From: Rhodococcus sp. OK302
GTDB taxonomy: Bacteria; Actinomycetota; Actinomycetes; Mycobacteriales; Mycobacteriaceae
Reading direction: 5' to 3'
Assembly (NCBI RefSeq): GCF_002245895.1
Contig: NZ_NPJZ01000001.1
Coordinates: 4,643,501 to 4,707,500, forward strand
Length of the DNA stretch: 64,000 nucleotides
Below the pieces are notes generated by a model. It saw only the letters and a program-made list of their open reading frames with translations. It made no database searches and was not told where the DNA came from. A program made the position numbers and the translations under genes. Positions 36,997 to 45,903 of the stretch are shown here, piece after piece; position 1 is the stretch's first letter; the number at the start of each line of letters is the position of its first letter.

Positions 36997-37217
36997 CGGA
37001 GTTTCGCGTCGATCGAGTCGGTCACTCCGTGCCGTGAACATTTAGCCCACCAACCATCGGGACTGATCTGAACGATCATGCGTCGGCCGCAGTGTTCACA
37101 GAACCGTGGCGGCTCGAGCCCCATCGATGCAGCTGCCGGCGTCGGATCGTCAACACCATCAACGATCCGGCGCCCCGTGAACGGGTTGTACCGCTCCTCG
37201 GTCAATGACTCACTCAC
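36993..37217 (-). CDS. bsaP: Biotin synthase auxiliary protein
   Basis: 74 residues, homologous in size, position and motifs to the Rv1590-type protein shown in mycobacteria to be needed by biotin synthase. A conserved N-terminal [12 protein letters not shown] leads to [20 protein letters not shown] and WWAKCSRHG, giving C40, C43, C60 and H63 as probable Fe-S or metal ligands. The ATG overlaps the bioB stop by four bases (ATGA), so the two are translationally coupled and made together. It overlaps by four bases, tail to tail, with the TDT carrier. Confidence 0.85.
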   Translation of the reverse strand: MSESLTEERYNPFTGRRIVDGVDDPTPAAASMGLEPPRFCEHCGRRMIVQISPDGWWAKCSRHGVTDSIDAKLR

Positions 37218-38227
37218 AGTGTGTCGTTGAGTGCTTTGATCGGCATCTGCAGATCGATCAACAGATCGAGGTCGCTCTCTGCCGGACGGCCGAGCGTGGT
37301 GAGGTAGTTGCCGACGATCACGGCGTTGATGCCGCCGAGAATTCCCTGCTTCGCCCCCAGATCACCGAGGGTGATCTCGCGGCCGCCGGCGAAGCGCAAG
37401 ATGGTGCGCGGCAAGGCAAGTCGGAATGCCGCAATAGACTTGAGCGCCTCACTGGCCGGCAGCACTTCCAGATCACCGAACGGCGTGCCCGGACGCGGAT
37501 TGAGGAAGTTGAGCGGCACCTCGTCGGGCTCGAGTTCAGCCAAATTGGCTGCGAATTCTGCTCGCTGCTCCAGCGTTTCGCCCATTCCGAGGATTCCACC
37601 GCAGCACACTTCCATGCCTGCTTCGCGGACCATCCGCAGGGTGTCCCACCGCTCCTCCCACGTGTGAGTAGTCACGACGTTGGGAAAATGGGACTTCGAG
37701 GTTTCGAGATTGTGGTTGTAGCGGTGCACACCCATCGCCGCGAGCTGGTCGACCTGTTCCTGCGTCAGCATGCCCAGTGAGCAGGCGATCTGGATGTCGA
37801 CCTCGTTGCGGATGGCCTCGATACCGGCCGATACCTGTGCGAGTAGCTTCTCGTCGGGCCCACGAACCGCGGCGACGATGCAGAACTCGGTAGCTCCCGA
37901 CTTTGCCGTCTGCTTGGCGGCTTCCACGAGGCTGGGGATGTCGAGCCAGGCTGCGCGAACGGGCGACTGGAACAACCCCGACTGAGAGCAGAAGTGGCAG
38001 TCTTCGGGGCAACCGCCGGTCTTGAGGCTGATGATGCCTTCGACCTCGACTTCCGGTCCACACCATTTCATACGCACATCGTGGGCGAGAGCGAGGAGAT
38101 CTTCGAGCCTTTCGTCGCCCAGTCGGAGTACGTCGAGCACCTGGCTTTCGCTCAGTCCTTCGCCGCGTTCGAGAACTTGCTCGCGGGCTTGGTCGAGAAT
38201 ATCGACGGTCACGGATGCCGAGGTCAC
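37214..38227 (-). CDS. bioB: Biotin synthase
   Basis: A radical-SAM enzyme of 337 residues that inserts sulfur into dethiobiotin. The SAM cluster motif is [12 protein letters not shown] (C73, C77, C80). Other landmarks: [35 protein letters not shown] (second-cluster cysteine region), [11 protein letters not shown] and [15 protein letters not shown] at 38227 has GAAGGAG six bases upstream; the longer frame to 38260 overlaps the operator. First gene of a bioB-bsaP unit, divergent from bioQ across two operator boxes. Confidence 0.96.
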   Translation of the reverse strand: MTSASVTVDILDQAREQVLERGEGLSESQVLDVLRLGDERLEDLLALAHDVRMKWCGPEVEVEGIISLKTGGCPEDCHFCSQSGLFQSPVRAAWLDIPSLVEAAKQTAKSGATEFCIVAAVRGPDEKLLAQVSAGIEAIRNEVDIQIACSLGMLTQEQVDQLAAMGVHRYNHNLETSKSHFPNVVTTHTWEERWDTLRMVREAGMEVCCGGILGMGETLEQRAEFAANLAELEPDEVPLNFLNPRPGTPFGDLEVLPASEALKSIAAFRLALPRTILRFAGGREITLGDLGAKQGILGGINAVIVGNYLTTLGRPAESDLDLLIDLQMPIKALNDTL

Positions 38228-38252
38228 AGGAGACTCCTTCGATTGAACAAAA

Positions 38253-38283
38253 TTGAACACCGTACAAGTTGAACGGTGTTCAC
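38253..38283. promoter_or_regulatory. Two tandem BioQ-type boxes between bioB and bioQ
   Basis: Box 1 is TTGAACACCGTACAA (38253-38267) and box 2 is TTGAACGGTGTTCAC (38269-38283), both of the form TTGAAC-N3-GTnCAn. Together they form a larger inverted repeat (TGAACACCGT and ACGGTGTTCA, 9 bp apart). The site lies between bioB (start 38227) and the TetR-type bioQ gene (start 38354). The same box occurs between bioF and bioA at 53805-53819, which makes a shared regulator very likely. Confidence 0.82.
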
Positions 38284-38353
38284 GTTAGAGACGTGGTGGA
38301 ATACTGTCAAAGGCAGGATCGATCGACACCCGAACGAAACGAGGGAAAAACAA

Positions 38354-38992
38354 GTGCAGTTGCGACGCGGCGACGTTCTGGACGGCGCCATGGCGATACT
38401 CGACGAGTTCGGATTGGCCGACCTCACGATGCGCAGACTCGCAACGTCACTCGGAGTGCAACCCGGCGCGCTGTACTGGCACTTCCCCAACAAGCAGACC
38501 CTGCTCGGCGCAGTCGTCGACAAGATCCTCGAAGGCCTCGACACTCCCAGTGATACCGACAGCTGGGAAGAGACGTATTCCGAACTGGCACACAGACTTC
38601 GGGCCGCACTGCTGGCACACCGCGACGGCGCCGAGTTGGTCAGCGCGACCTTCGCATCACGAATGACCAGCAGCAAGGTTCGTGAACACTTCGTCGCAGC
38701 GGGCATCGATTCCGGACTGTCCCGCGAGCACGCGGAACTGGCTGCATACGCACTCCTTTACTACGTCCTCGGCCATACCGTCGACGAGCAGTCTCGCGCC
38801 CAGATGGAGGAATTCGGGGCTCTGACAAGGGCGCCCATCTCCCCCGACTCACCCGAGGTTATCGGCGGCGAATCCGACGAGGATCTTCTCGCCGGCGACC
38901 CCACGGTGCGCTTCCAGTTCGGACTGGACCTGTTCATCGATGGAATTCGCGCCCGCCTCGCACATCCGCACGCCGCGCTACACACTTCCTGA
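38354..38992 (+). CDS. bioQ: TetR-type biotin regulator BioQ
   Basis: A 212-residue TetR protein: VQLRRGDVLDGAMAILDEFG, then the HTH LTMRRLATSLGVQPGALYWHFPNKQTLLGAVVD. In corynebacteria and mycobacteria BioQ represses biotin genes. Support here: divergence from bioB, two boxes in the shared promoter, and a third copy of the box at bioF/bioA. GTG at 38354 follows GAGGG; the longer frame to 38276 would start inside the operator. The effector is not readable from sequence. Confidence 0.85.
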   Translation: MQLRRGDVLDGAMAILDEFGLADLTMRRLATSLGVQPGALYWHFPNKQTLLGAVVDKILEGLDTPSDTDSWEETYSELAHRLRAALLAHRDGAELVSATFASRMTSSKVREHFVAAGIDSGLSREHAELAAYALLYYVLGHTVDEQSRAQMEEFGALTRAPISPDSPEVIGGESDEDLLAGDPTVRFQFGLDLFIDGIRARLAHPHAALHTS

Positions 38993-39183
38993 GATAAGTC
39001 AGGATGCAGCGCGCCTCAATGCACACAACCGTGCGTCCGGCGCCGCATCCCGCCACCTGAAGGCCAGTTGCGTGCAACAACGAACACGCACACACCCATA
39101 GCGATTACTTTCACGGTTCTGGGCAGTCTATAGATCAGAGGCGAAACACCTTTTCGCCGAAAAGACTGCTCGCAGGAGGAACC

Positions 39184-39594
39184 ATGTCCGGATCCAGTAT
39201 CGGAAGCATCTTGCTTTCCAGCACCAACCCTGACCGACTACGCGACTGGTACGCCGCGGCCTTCGCACCGAATGTCGATCGAACTCCCGGCGAACCTGGC
39301 TACGACGTTCTCGACTTCAACGGCTTCTACGTGATGATCGACAAGCGCGACGACATCGGCGATACCAATCCCCAGCCCGGCCGAATGTTCCTGAACGTCG
39401 AAACCGACGACGCCCGCTCAGTGGCGAAGCGCGTCGATGAACTCGGTGGAACCTGGTTTGCGCCGCTCGAAGAGCGCGACGGAAGTTGGTTTGCCACCGC
39501 AATCGACCCCGATGGCAATTACATTCAGATCATCGAGTTCAGTGAAGCAGCGCGCGCCGAGATGGAATCCGCGATGACCGAGGGCGGCGCATGA
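39184..39594 (+). CDS. VOC (glyoxalase/bleomycin-resistance) superfamily protein
   Basis: 136 residues with the paired beta-alpha-beta-beta-beta fold of VOC proteins: ISSILLSSTNPDRLRDWYAAAF, then YDVLDFNGFYVMIDKRDDI, MFLNVETDDARSVAKRVDELG and ATAIDPDGNYIQIIEF, the last carrying the usual metal-binding Glu. Start: ATG at 39184, after GCAGGAGGAACC, a near-perfect ribosome site. The stop overlaps the next VOC gene start, so both are co-translated. Substrate unknown; VOC enzymes include dioxygenases, isomerases and resistance proteins. Confidence 0.85.
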   Translation: MSGSSIGSILLSSTNPDRLRDWYAAAFAPNVDRTPGEPGYDVLDFNGFYVMIDKRDDIGDTNPQPGRMFLNVETDDARSVAKRVDELGGTWFAPLEERDGSWFATAIDPDGNYIQIIEFSEAARAEMESAMTEGGA

Positions 39595-39968
39595 TGCTCG
39601 GAGCAACCAAAGCCATCAGCGGATTCTCGGTGGACGACATTGCTGCCGCGAAGAAGTTCTACAGCGAAACTCTCGGGCTGAAAGTCACCGATGAGGAAAT
39701 GGGACTCATTCGTCTGCATCTCGCGGGCGGGACCGAGATACTCGTCTATCCCAAGCCGAATCACGAGCCCGCGACGTACACGATCCTGAATTTCCTCGTG
39801 GACGATATCGACGGAACCGTCGACAAACTGACCTCGCGCGGAGTGAAGTTCCTCAAATACGACGGATTCCCTCAGGAAGAGAACGGCGTCATGCGAGGTA
39901 ATGGACCAGATATCGCCTGGTTCACCGATCCCGCCGGCAATGTGATCTCTGTCCTGAAAGAATCCTGA
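39591..39968 (+). CDS. VOC superfamily protein, second of pair
   Basis: 125 residues: ISGFSVDDIAAAKKFYSETLGLKVTDEEMGLIRLHLAGGTEILVYPKPN gives the N-terminal module, and ILNFLVDDIDGTVDKLTSRGVKF with DIAWFTDPAGNVISVLKES the second. Metal ligands would be at H/E positions of the strands, including the C-terminal region. The ATG overlaps the upstream VOC stop by four bases (ATGA), so the two single-module proteins may form a heterodimer or act in one pathway. Confidence 0.85.
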   Translation: MMLGATKAISGFSVDDIAAAKKFYSETLGLKVTDEEMGLIRLHLAGGTEILVYPKPNHEPATYTILNFLVDDIDGTVDKLTSRGVKFLKYDGFPQEENGVMRGNGPDIAWFTDPAGNVISVLKES

Positions 39969-39974
39969 CCGAAG

Positions 39975-40133
39975 TTAGCCGCTGAACAGTTGCGACTGGC
40001 GCTGTTCAGCGGTGTCTTCGTTGGAGCGTTCCACAACAGACGCTGTGCGCTCGGACGCCAATTCCTCTGGCGTCTTCTCAATCTCGGCCGACTCCGTTGC
40101 ACTGGAGTCGGAGAACAAATTCGATTCGTACAT
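39975..40133 (-). CDS. Small acidic protein, 52 residues
   Basis: Complement frame from ATG at 40133 to TAA at 39975: MYESNLFSDSSATESAEIEK, then TPEELASERT, SVVERSNEDTAEQRQSQLF. It is rich in Glu, Ser and Thr, without a hydrophobic segment. An AAGGG lies eight bases before the start. No family recognised. It is convergent with the VOC pair (6 bp after its stop). Length and codon use are consistent with a real gene, but the evidence is modest. Confidence 0.45.
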   Translation of the reverse strand: MYESNLFSDSSATESAEIEKTPEELASERTASVVERSNEDTAEQRQSQLFSG

Positions 40134-40403
40134 CTGCCACCCTTGTGATTTTCACCCGCCGCGATTTTCACCCTGTTTGCCGTCGAAACAGCGCCGATCC
40201 GGCACGGATGACTCAGCGGTTCATGAACCAGTCTTGCATGCCGCTCGTTAGCCGATAAATACGGTCTCCACGGGTTGTCATCCACCGTGCACCGGAGGAG
40301 CGTAAAAGGTGATCGAAGCGCGGGTTGGACGAGCGCGAAACTTGGCCCCCGGACCGCCGTTTGCCCGTGTCAAGCAGATAGCCATGAGCTTTATGGAGGA
40401 ATC

Positions 40404-40532
40404 ATGTTGGGAATCGCAATCGGCCTGGGCGGCGCCGCAATCGGAGTCGGCATCGCACTACTCGGCGCGGGAATCGGAATCCTGATCAGCGACTCGACAA
40501 TCAAAACCGACAAACGTGACCTCAGCGCCTGA
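40404..40532 (+). CDS. Small glycine-zipper membrane protein, 42 residues
   Basis: ATG at 40404, five bases after GGAGG. The product is one long hydrophobic helix with a glycine every three to four residues (GIAIGLGGAAIGVGIALLGA) followed by a charged tail (STIKTDKRDLSA). Such zippers pack helices together, so a small oligomer in the membrane is plausible. It overlaps the start of the S74-domain gene by 17 bases, so the two are probably linked. Not recognised as a named family. Confidence 0.6.
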   Translation: MLGIAIGLGGAAIGVGIALLGAGIGILISDSTIKTDKRDLSA

Positions 40533-41001
40533 GCGCACCGAAGTCGCTGACAATCGAACTCGAAGAACGCGTATCCGGGCCGGTATCCGGCACCCCGGGC
40601 GGTGGTTGCACTCGCACGTCGGGGTTCACCGTGGTGTGCGATCCGAAGCGCCGGTGCCGACGAGCGCCCAGGATGTACTGGAACGACTCTGCACCCTGCA
40701 TATCAGCACGTGGACTTACGGTTTCGATCACGAATCGGTCCGCCATCTCGGACCGATGGCTCAAGACTTCGCGGATACTTTCGGATTGGGTTCGAACAAC
40801 AAGCAGATTGCCGGCGTCGACGCCAATGGTGTCTGTATGGCAAGCATTCAAGCACTGCAACGACGCCTACTCGCGCTAGAGGCGGAGGTGGCCCGACTGA
40901 ACGACCAGCTTGCCGAAAACCGAAAGTCCGTCACTACCAAGGATAATCAATCTGACAGGCGCGGAACCACAACGCGGACCCCAGATCGTCCGACGCTGTA
41001 G
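40516..41001 (+). CDS. Stand-alone S74 (endosialidase chaperone) domain protein
   Basis: 161 residues. After a basic, low-order N-terminus, VLERLCTLHISTWTYGFDHE, SVRHLGPMAQDFADTFGLG and VDANGVCMASIQALQRRLLAL match the S74 intramolecular chaperone domain that ends phage tail fibres and some bacterial surface proteins (pattern S-T-W-x-Y, R-H-x-G-P-x-A-Q-D-F, D-x-x-G-V). A C-terminal coiled coil (LLALEAEVARLNDQLAE) follows. Normally the domain trimerises a fibre and cuts itself off; here no fibre precedes it. GTG at 40516 overlaps the small membrane protein gene. N-terminus could be truncated. Confidence 0.7.
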   Translation: MTSAPERTEVADNRTRRTRIRAGIRHPGRWLHSHVGVHRGVRSEAPVPTSAQDVLERLCTLHISTWTYGFDHESVRHLGPMAQDFADTFGLGSNNKQIAGVDANGVCMASIQALQRRLLALEAEVARLNDQLAENRKSVTTKDNQSDRRGTTTRTPDRPTL

Positions 41002-41011
41002 TTTATTTGAT

Positions 41012-42091
41012 GTGACCGACGCCGAACCACTCGACATTGCGGCATTGTTCGATGTCACCACCGACAACGTCGGCGATGAGCGTGCCGAACAAATATTGAT
41101 CGAATTAGGCATTGACGCAACAGATATCGCGGAAGTAATGACGCGAATCCGTGGAAGCCGCTCGGAGATCCTGCGGCTACGCCGGCGTGAGAACGAGCTC
41201 GCAGTCCTCTATTCCAGTGCGCGCGAGCTTGCCCAGGTCCGCGACGTCGACTCTCTCCTCCAACGTCTCGTGAACCGAGCCCACGAAATGATGGGCACCG
41301 ACGTGACCTATCTTTCCGAGTTCGACATCGTCACGCGTGATCTCACTGTGCGTAAGACGGCCGGTGCCGTGTCTCCAGAATTGCGTGAGCTCCAAGTTCC
41401 CGCCGGGGCTGGGCTGGTCAGTGCCATTGCAGAATCGCGTTCGGCGCAGTGGGTGCAGAACTACAGCGACTACACCGCGTCGAGGCACGACGACGCCGTC
41501 GACGCAGCCATCGTGGCCGAGGGGCTGGTCTCGATTCTCGGTGTCCCGATGCTTTCCGACGGCCAGATTCTCGGCGTTCTGTTTGCTGCCGATCGTCGCG
41601 AGCGCCGTTTCACCGCAGATCAGATTGCGCCTCTGTCGGCCCTGGCGGACCACGCCTCCGTGGTCCTGCAGACGGCACGCGCTTTGGACCGAGCCGAAGA
41701 ATCCGCCGCCGAGACCGGTCGCGCGCTGGACGAACTGCGTGAGCACGTCTCGGCCCGCGACAAATCCAGTATCGTCCACCAAGATCTGATTCACGCGGTG
41801 CTGCGCGGCGGCGGATACTCACAAGTGGCCCGGACCTTGAGCAATGCACTCGAGCGCCGCACCACCATCGTCGACGCAGAACTGCGCGCCCTCGTCATGT
41901 CGTCGAGCGAACAGATCACGACTACTCCCCTCGCATTGCCGAAGGCTGTGTCGGATGCAGTGGACGAGAGTCGACGAAGCGGACGCTGCTCGTTTGTCCG
42001 GGGCGGCAACAACACCATCGAACTGGTCAGTGCCATCACTGCCGGCGAATCATTTCTGGGCGCCATCCTGCTCGACCGCTCCGAAGGGTAG
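41012..42091 (+). pseudogene. GAF-domain PucR/CdaR-type regulator, C-terminally truncated
   Basis: From a GTG at 41012: a helical start, a coiled coil (SRSEILRLRRRENELAVLYS), then a GAF domain (VDSLLQRLVNRAHEMMGTDVTYLSEF, VGVLFAADRRERRFTADQIAPLSALADHASVVLQTARAL-like) and the beginning of the CdaR effector region (VHQDLIHAVLRGGGYSQVARTL, FLGAILLDRS). Family members run past 500 residues and end in a PucR-type helix-turn-helix; here the frame stops at 42091 where the sequence turns abruptly into the middle of mvaA. So the DNA-binding part has been lost by a deletion. Confidence 0.75.
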
Positions 42092-43102
42092 CCTCGGTTG
42101 TCGCAGCAGCAAGCAACGCAGCGCGCATCGCCCGCGGCCTCGGCGGCTTCCACGTCTCGAGCACCGCACCGATCATGCAGGCACAGATTCAGCTGGTCGA
42201 CGTCGTCGATCCGGCAGCGGCCCGAATCCGGTTGCTCGAAGCTCGCGACGAGATCATGGCTCTGGCCAACGAGCAGGATCCGAAGCTCGTCAGTGTCGGC
42301 GGCGGAGTCAAGGACATCTCCGTTCGCGTCGTTTCCTCCTCCGAAGCCACTTACGTCGTTCTCCACCTTCATGTGGATGTACGAGATACCATGGGCGCCA
42401 ACGCCGTCAACACGATGACTGAAGCCATCGCCGACCGTGCCGCCGAAATCGGTGGCGGACACGTCGTACTGCGCATCCTCACCAACAAGGCCGATCTTCG
42501 CCTGACCCGCGCACGCGCAGTCTTCGACGCCGAACTGATCGGTGGCCCGGAGGTCGTGGACAACCTCATCCACGCCGCACGCATGGCCGAACTCGATCCG
42601 TACCGCGCCGCCACACACAACAAGGGCATCATGAACGGCATCGGCGCTGTTGTGCTCGCCACCGGAAATGACACGCGCGCAGTCGAAGCCGGCTGCCATT
42701 CGCACGCAGTCAACGCCGACGGCATCTACTCCTCGCTGTCTCACTTCGAGAAGAACGCCGACGGCAACATCGTCGGCACCCTCGAACTTCCCATGCCGGT
42801 CGGCCTCGTCGGCGGCGCCACCAAGGTTCACCCCGCAGCGCAGGCAGCGATCAAGATGCTCGGAGTCGAGAGCCGGCATCATCCTCGCCGTCGGACTGGC
42901 CCAGAACCTCGCCGCCGTCCGGGTTCTCGCCAGCGAAGGCGTCCAGCGTGGACACATGGGCCTGCACGCCCGCAACATCGCGGCCTCTGCCGGTGCTGAA
43001 AAGCACGAGATCGATGCTGTTGTCGCCCGTCTCATCGCGGACAAGAACATTCGCGTCAAGCACGCCGAAACGGTTCTCGCCGAGATTCGCACTGGAAACT
43101 GA
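42091..43102 (+). pseudogene. mvaA: Degradative hydroxymethylglutaryl-CoA reductase (mvaA), truncated and frameshifted
   Basis: Begins abruptly as ASVVAAASNAARIARGLGGF (normally about residue 80 of class II HMG-CoA reductase), continues through MQAQIQLVDVVDP, VNTMTEAIADRAAEIGG, LRILTNKADLRL, MNGIGAVVLATGNDTRAVEA and VGLVGGATKVHPAAQAAIKML. At about 42868 the frame shifts: the family sequence resumes in another frame as AGIILAVGLAQNLAAVRVLA, EGVQRGHMGLHARNIAASAG (catalytic His) to the stop at 43102. The lost start and shift, with a short deletion in the S-A-x-E-L region, make it inactive. Class II enzymes oxidise mevalonate to HMG-CoA. Confidence 0.82.
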
Positions 43103-43108
43103 CCTGCC

Positions 43109-43630
43109 ATGACTGAAACAGTTGCGGGCTCGCCCGTCTGGAAGCCGGCACCTCATCGGGTGCCGGCCCCGGGGCTGCCCACCGCGGTGCGTGTGTACGA
43201 AGTCGGACCGCGTGACGGACTGCAAGCCGAAACGAAGGTGATTCCCACCGAGACCAAGGTCGAATTCATCGAGCGTCTGGTCGCAGCCGGACTGCGCACG
43301 GTGGAGCTGACCAGCTTCGTCTCACCGCGGTGGATCCCGCAACTCGCAGATGCCGCCGACTTGATGAGCCGGTTGAATCTGCCGGATTCGGTGCGCACCG
43401 TCGTACTGGTGCCGAACCTCACCGGTTTGGAGCGGGCACTCGCTGCCGGTGCCACCGAGGTGGCCGTCTTCGTCAGCGCCACCGAGGAATTTGTGTACGC
43501 CTCACTGACAGCCGGGATAACCGAGTTCGACAGCGCTGCAGGTGGTCTGGGACGTTGCCCTTACGCCAAGGGCGCGACCGGAAACCTGGCCACAGAAGAT
43601 CTGGTGTGGACGCGGTTTTCGGTTCGAGTT
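43109..43630 (+). pseudogene. mvaB: Hydroxymethylglutaryl-CoA lyase (mvaB), internally deleted and 3'-truncated
   Basis: The start is intact: VRVYEVGPRDGLQAETKVIP (catalytic D-G-L-Q), VELTSFVSPRWIPQLADA, AVFVSATEEFV. The frame then jumps straight to TAGITEFDSAAGGLGRCPYA and KGATGNLATEDLVW, which belong about 90 residues later (active-site cysteine loop G-G-x-G-x-C-P-Y-A). The middle of the TIM barrel is missing, and the gene ends at about 43615 in foreign sequence. HMG-CoA lyase splits HMG-CoA to acetyl-CoA and acetoacetate; with mvaA this is the relic of a mevalonate catabolic unit. Confidence 0.82.
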
Positions 43631-43892
43631 GGGTGGGGTTCTCAAATTTTTTGTGGTCGGTGCCCGGCGTTACGTCCTTACGACCCTTCTCGATTCTGCC
43701 GAGAAGGGTCGTAAGGATTCCGAGTCCATCCGCTGCGTTTGTCTGCGTCAAGCCTGCCTGCACCCGAAGATCACTGGGCTCAAGCTGATCCGCAGGTATC
43801 GGAACCAGGTCCGCGACAGTGAGCCGCGATTCGGGCGCAACCTTGGCCAATAGCTCCGGAGTGGGAGTGTCTGTTCGACTCGACTCTGGCAT
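43610..43892 (-). pseudogene. XRE-type helix-turn-helix gene, 3'-truncated
   Basis: ATG at 43892; SRLTVADLVPIPADQLEPSD, then LRVQAGLTQTNAADGLGILT and TLLGRIEKGRKDVTP give one XRE DNA-binding helix-turn-helix. Related proteins continue with a further segment, but here the sequence becomes TDHKKFENPTQLEPKTAS and joins the mvaB relic on the other strand, so the 3' end was lost at the same junction. A 17-bp inverted repeat lies across the HTH coding region. Confidence 0.5.
43676..43716. repeat. Perfect 17-bp stem-loop
   Basis: CCTTACGACCCTTCTCG (43676-43692) pairs perfectly with CGAGAAGGGTCGTAAGG (43700-43716) around a seven-base loop. It is unusually long for a terminator and has no T run. It lies inside the reading frame of the XRE-type fragment, just beyond the mvaB junction, and could be a mobile-element end or a recombination product. 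Confidence 0.7.
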
Positions 43893-44024
43893 TGGTACAG
43901 ACCCGACCGCGCTGCGAGCAGCATCTCGCGCGCAACGTCACACGTTACGAAACGGATGGGATGCGGACCCGTTACTCCGCACCGACACTCCGACACTCTT
44001 TTGACCAAGCGAAGGGCATGACAG

Positions 44025-44219
44025 ATGAGCGAGAACAACACTCCACGTGGACGGTCCACGGTCGAGGCTGCCGCGTATCAGGCAACCAAGCACGCCCGGG
44101 TGATCACGGATGCGGATCTCGCTGCGGTTGTCGAAGGGCTGACCGGTGAATCGGTGCCGCCAACGAGAGTTGATATCTCGTTTCCGGACCCGGATGACAC
44201 AAGGGGCCTGTTCGGCTGA
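44025..44219 (+). CDS. Small hypothetical protein, 64 residues
   Basis: ATG at 44025 with GAAGGG eleven bases upstream. The sequence (GRSTVEAAAYQATKHARVIT, then DADLAAVVEGLTGESVPPTR) looks like a folded helical domain followed by an acidic, proline-containing tail. No family recognised. It is divergent from the XRE fragment. Confidence 0.45.
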   Translation: MSENNTPRGRSTVEAAAYQATKHARVITDADLAAVVEGLTGESVPPTRVDISFPDPDDTRGLFG

Positions 44220-45270
44220 TCGACGGTAGACGCGTCGGGTCGCCTATCCGTTTCTGCACTCCGGCGCAGTGGTTGTCAGGGCTCGATGCCCGAGCAACAA
44301 CACCGCATACGGGCGCGTCCCGGCTCTCTCGAGTTGAGTCGGGGCCGCGTCCTGTTCAAGAGGTGAGAACTGCCGTCAGCAGGTTTCAGCGGCGGATCGC
44401 TGAAGAGCTCAGATTGCCAGATGGCGAACACATTCGATTCGGCCACGGCCTGGACGAGTTGGACGAGTTGGACGATGCTACTGGGACCGCGGACACCGAC
44501 GCAAGCCGTTTGTCATCGCGGGCTATCCGGGAGATCCAGACGGGCGCCGCTGTGTGCGAGGACGTTCGACTGTTCTGGTGGGCCGACTCCCCCGCGCCGA
44601 GAAACCTGTCGAGACCTCCGGGCAGCTGTCGTTGTCAGACATCGAGCGGGACCAATAGCTACAGACAGTCGCGCCGTACCGTCATGCGTTGATATTTCCT
44701 TTCACAGGCTGACGCCCTTTACCGGACAATTTTTGAGAATTGCCGGCACACGGCTGACACCGGACAACCACTCCATCGTCGATGGACAAATGGACTGGAC
44801 GAGTAGTAACGCATCGCGGTGCTTCTTCCCAGGCTTCGAGTCGAGCAGATGTTCCATATGCCCGACTCTGTTCCGCAGAGAGTGCAGTCGGGAGACCCGT
44901 TGAAAGGTGAGGCTGCCTGTTGGATCGTTTGCATCGGGAAAGGCATGGATCAGTGCTTCCTCCCACAGCAGCCGACGTGAATTTAACCGGCACCTGCGAA
45001 GATGATCCGACCGGCCGGGTTGAATGCCCGTCATTCACTGAATGGGTGCCGCATCGAGGCAACACAAGGCGCCGATAGGGGAAACTTCGCTCCGGCTCCA
45101 CCGCATGCCTAGTCACACAGTGCTAGCGCCGCCAATTCTGCAACCTTCTGCGCAGCGAACGTGACTGGGGTCACCTTGTCGCAAATGTTCGGTTATCGAG
45201 ATATGCGATACCGTCAATCACATCCAAGTGAGGCTGCGGTGGCGCAGCCTTCTCGTCACAGGAGGTCTCC
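44220..45270. other. Gene-poor decayed region
   Basis: About 1 kb without a supported gene. Long frames are shadows without ribosome sites or motifs. A short in-frame triplicate of GACGAGTTG-like codons at about 44454-44475 (L-D-E-L-D-E) is the only regularity seen. The 3' part should contain the promoter of the secreted protein gene at 45271. Confidence 0.4.
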
Positions 45271-45645
45271 ATGTCCCGTTCACGTATGGCCGTAGCCGCG
45301 TTGATGATTCCGATTGCCGCCGGTGCTGTCGCAGTTTTCGGGGCCGGTGCGGCATCTGCTGCCACTCCGTATTCCGGCGACGGCTTCGTCGGCGTCACGT
45401 TCGATCAGAACGAAACGCGCTTCCTCGCCGACACCAATACCGCAGATTTCCTCGAGGGCATCCCCCACGAATACTGGGGTGTGTACCTCGGCAAGGGGTC
45501 GATCTACCAGACCCCCGAGCACATCGTCTTCGCCACCATCGGACAGCTGGTGGACGAGTCCGCCCGCAATCGCGGCGAGGTCGCCTTCACGGTCAACAAC
45601 CCCGCGATCTGGAACAGCACCATCGATATCGTCCAGAGCTGGTGA
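45271..45645 (+). CDS. Secreted hypothetical protein
   Basis: 124 residues. The signal peptide runs from MSRSRMAVAALMIP to the cleavage region GAGAASAATP (about residue 31). The mature part (DGFVGVTFDQNETRFLADTN, GVYLGKGSIYQTPEHIVFAT, NNPAIWNSTIDIVQSW) is mixed alpha/beta without cysteines. It has no recognised domain; its length and composition resemble small exported proteins common in rhodococci. ATG at 45271 follows AGGAGGTCTCC. A strong terminator follows 24 bp after the stop. Confidence 0.75.
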   Translation: MSRSRMAVAALMIPIAAGAVAVFGAGAASAATPYSGDGFVGVTFDQNETRFLADTNTADFLEGIPHEYWGVYLGKGSIYQTPEHIVFATIGQLVDESARNRGEVAFTVNNPAIWNSTIDIVQSW

Positions 45646-45668
45646 CATAGGTCGATCTTGCACTCGTA

Positions 45669-45701
45669 GGGCCGGTGAGCGCATTGCTCACCGGCCCTTT
45701 T
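45669..45701 (+). terminator. Rho-independent terminator
   Basis: A perfect 12-bp stem, GGGCCGGTGAGC with GCTCACCGGCCC, five-base loop, followed by TTTT. It ends the secreted protein gene. Confidence 0.85.
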
Positions 45702-45723
45702 GTACGTTCGGTAGTTGCCTGGC

Positions 45724-45903
45724 CTAGGGCGTATCTGACAAAGCGTGGATCCATGCGATTTCGGCGTGGATGAGGACGGCAGCGCGGTAGACGATCGCGT
45801 GTTTGTCGTAGCGGGTGTCGAGGCCTCGCCATTGCTTGGTCTGGCAGAACCGGTGCTCGATCACGTTGCGGCTCTTGTAATCGGCGGCGTCGAACCTCGG
45901 GTC
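45724..45903 (-). pseudogene. IS5 family transposase, C-terminal fragment
   Basis: DAADYKSRNVIEHRFCQTKQ and WRGLDTRYDKHAIVYRAAVL, then a stop, match the last part of IS5-group DDE transposases, including the catalytic Glu in N-V-I-E and the conserved K-Q-W-R-G-x-x-T-R-Y-D-K. The upstream DDE residues are absent. Confidence 0.8.

Noticed and set aside
44273..44692. 139-codon plus-strand frame with L-D-E repeat
   Set aside because: No ribosome site, no family motif and poor composition; left as part of the gene-poor stretch.
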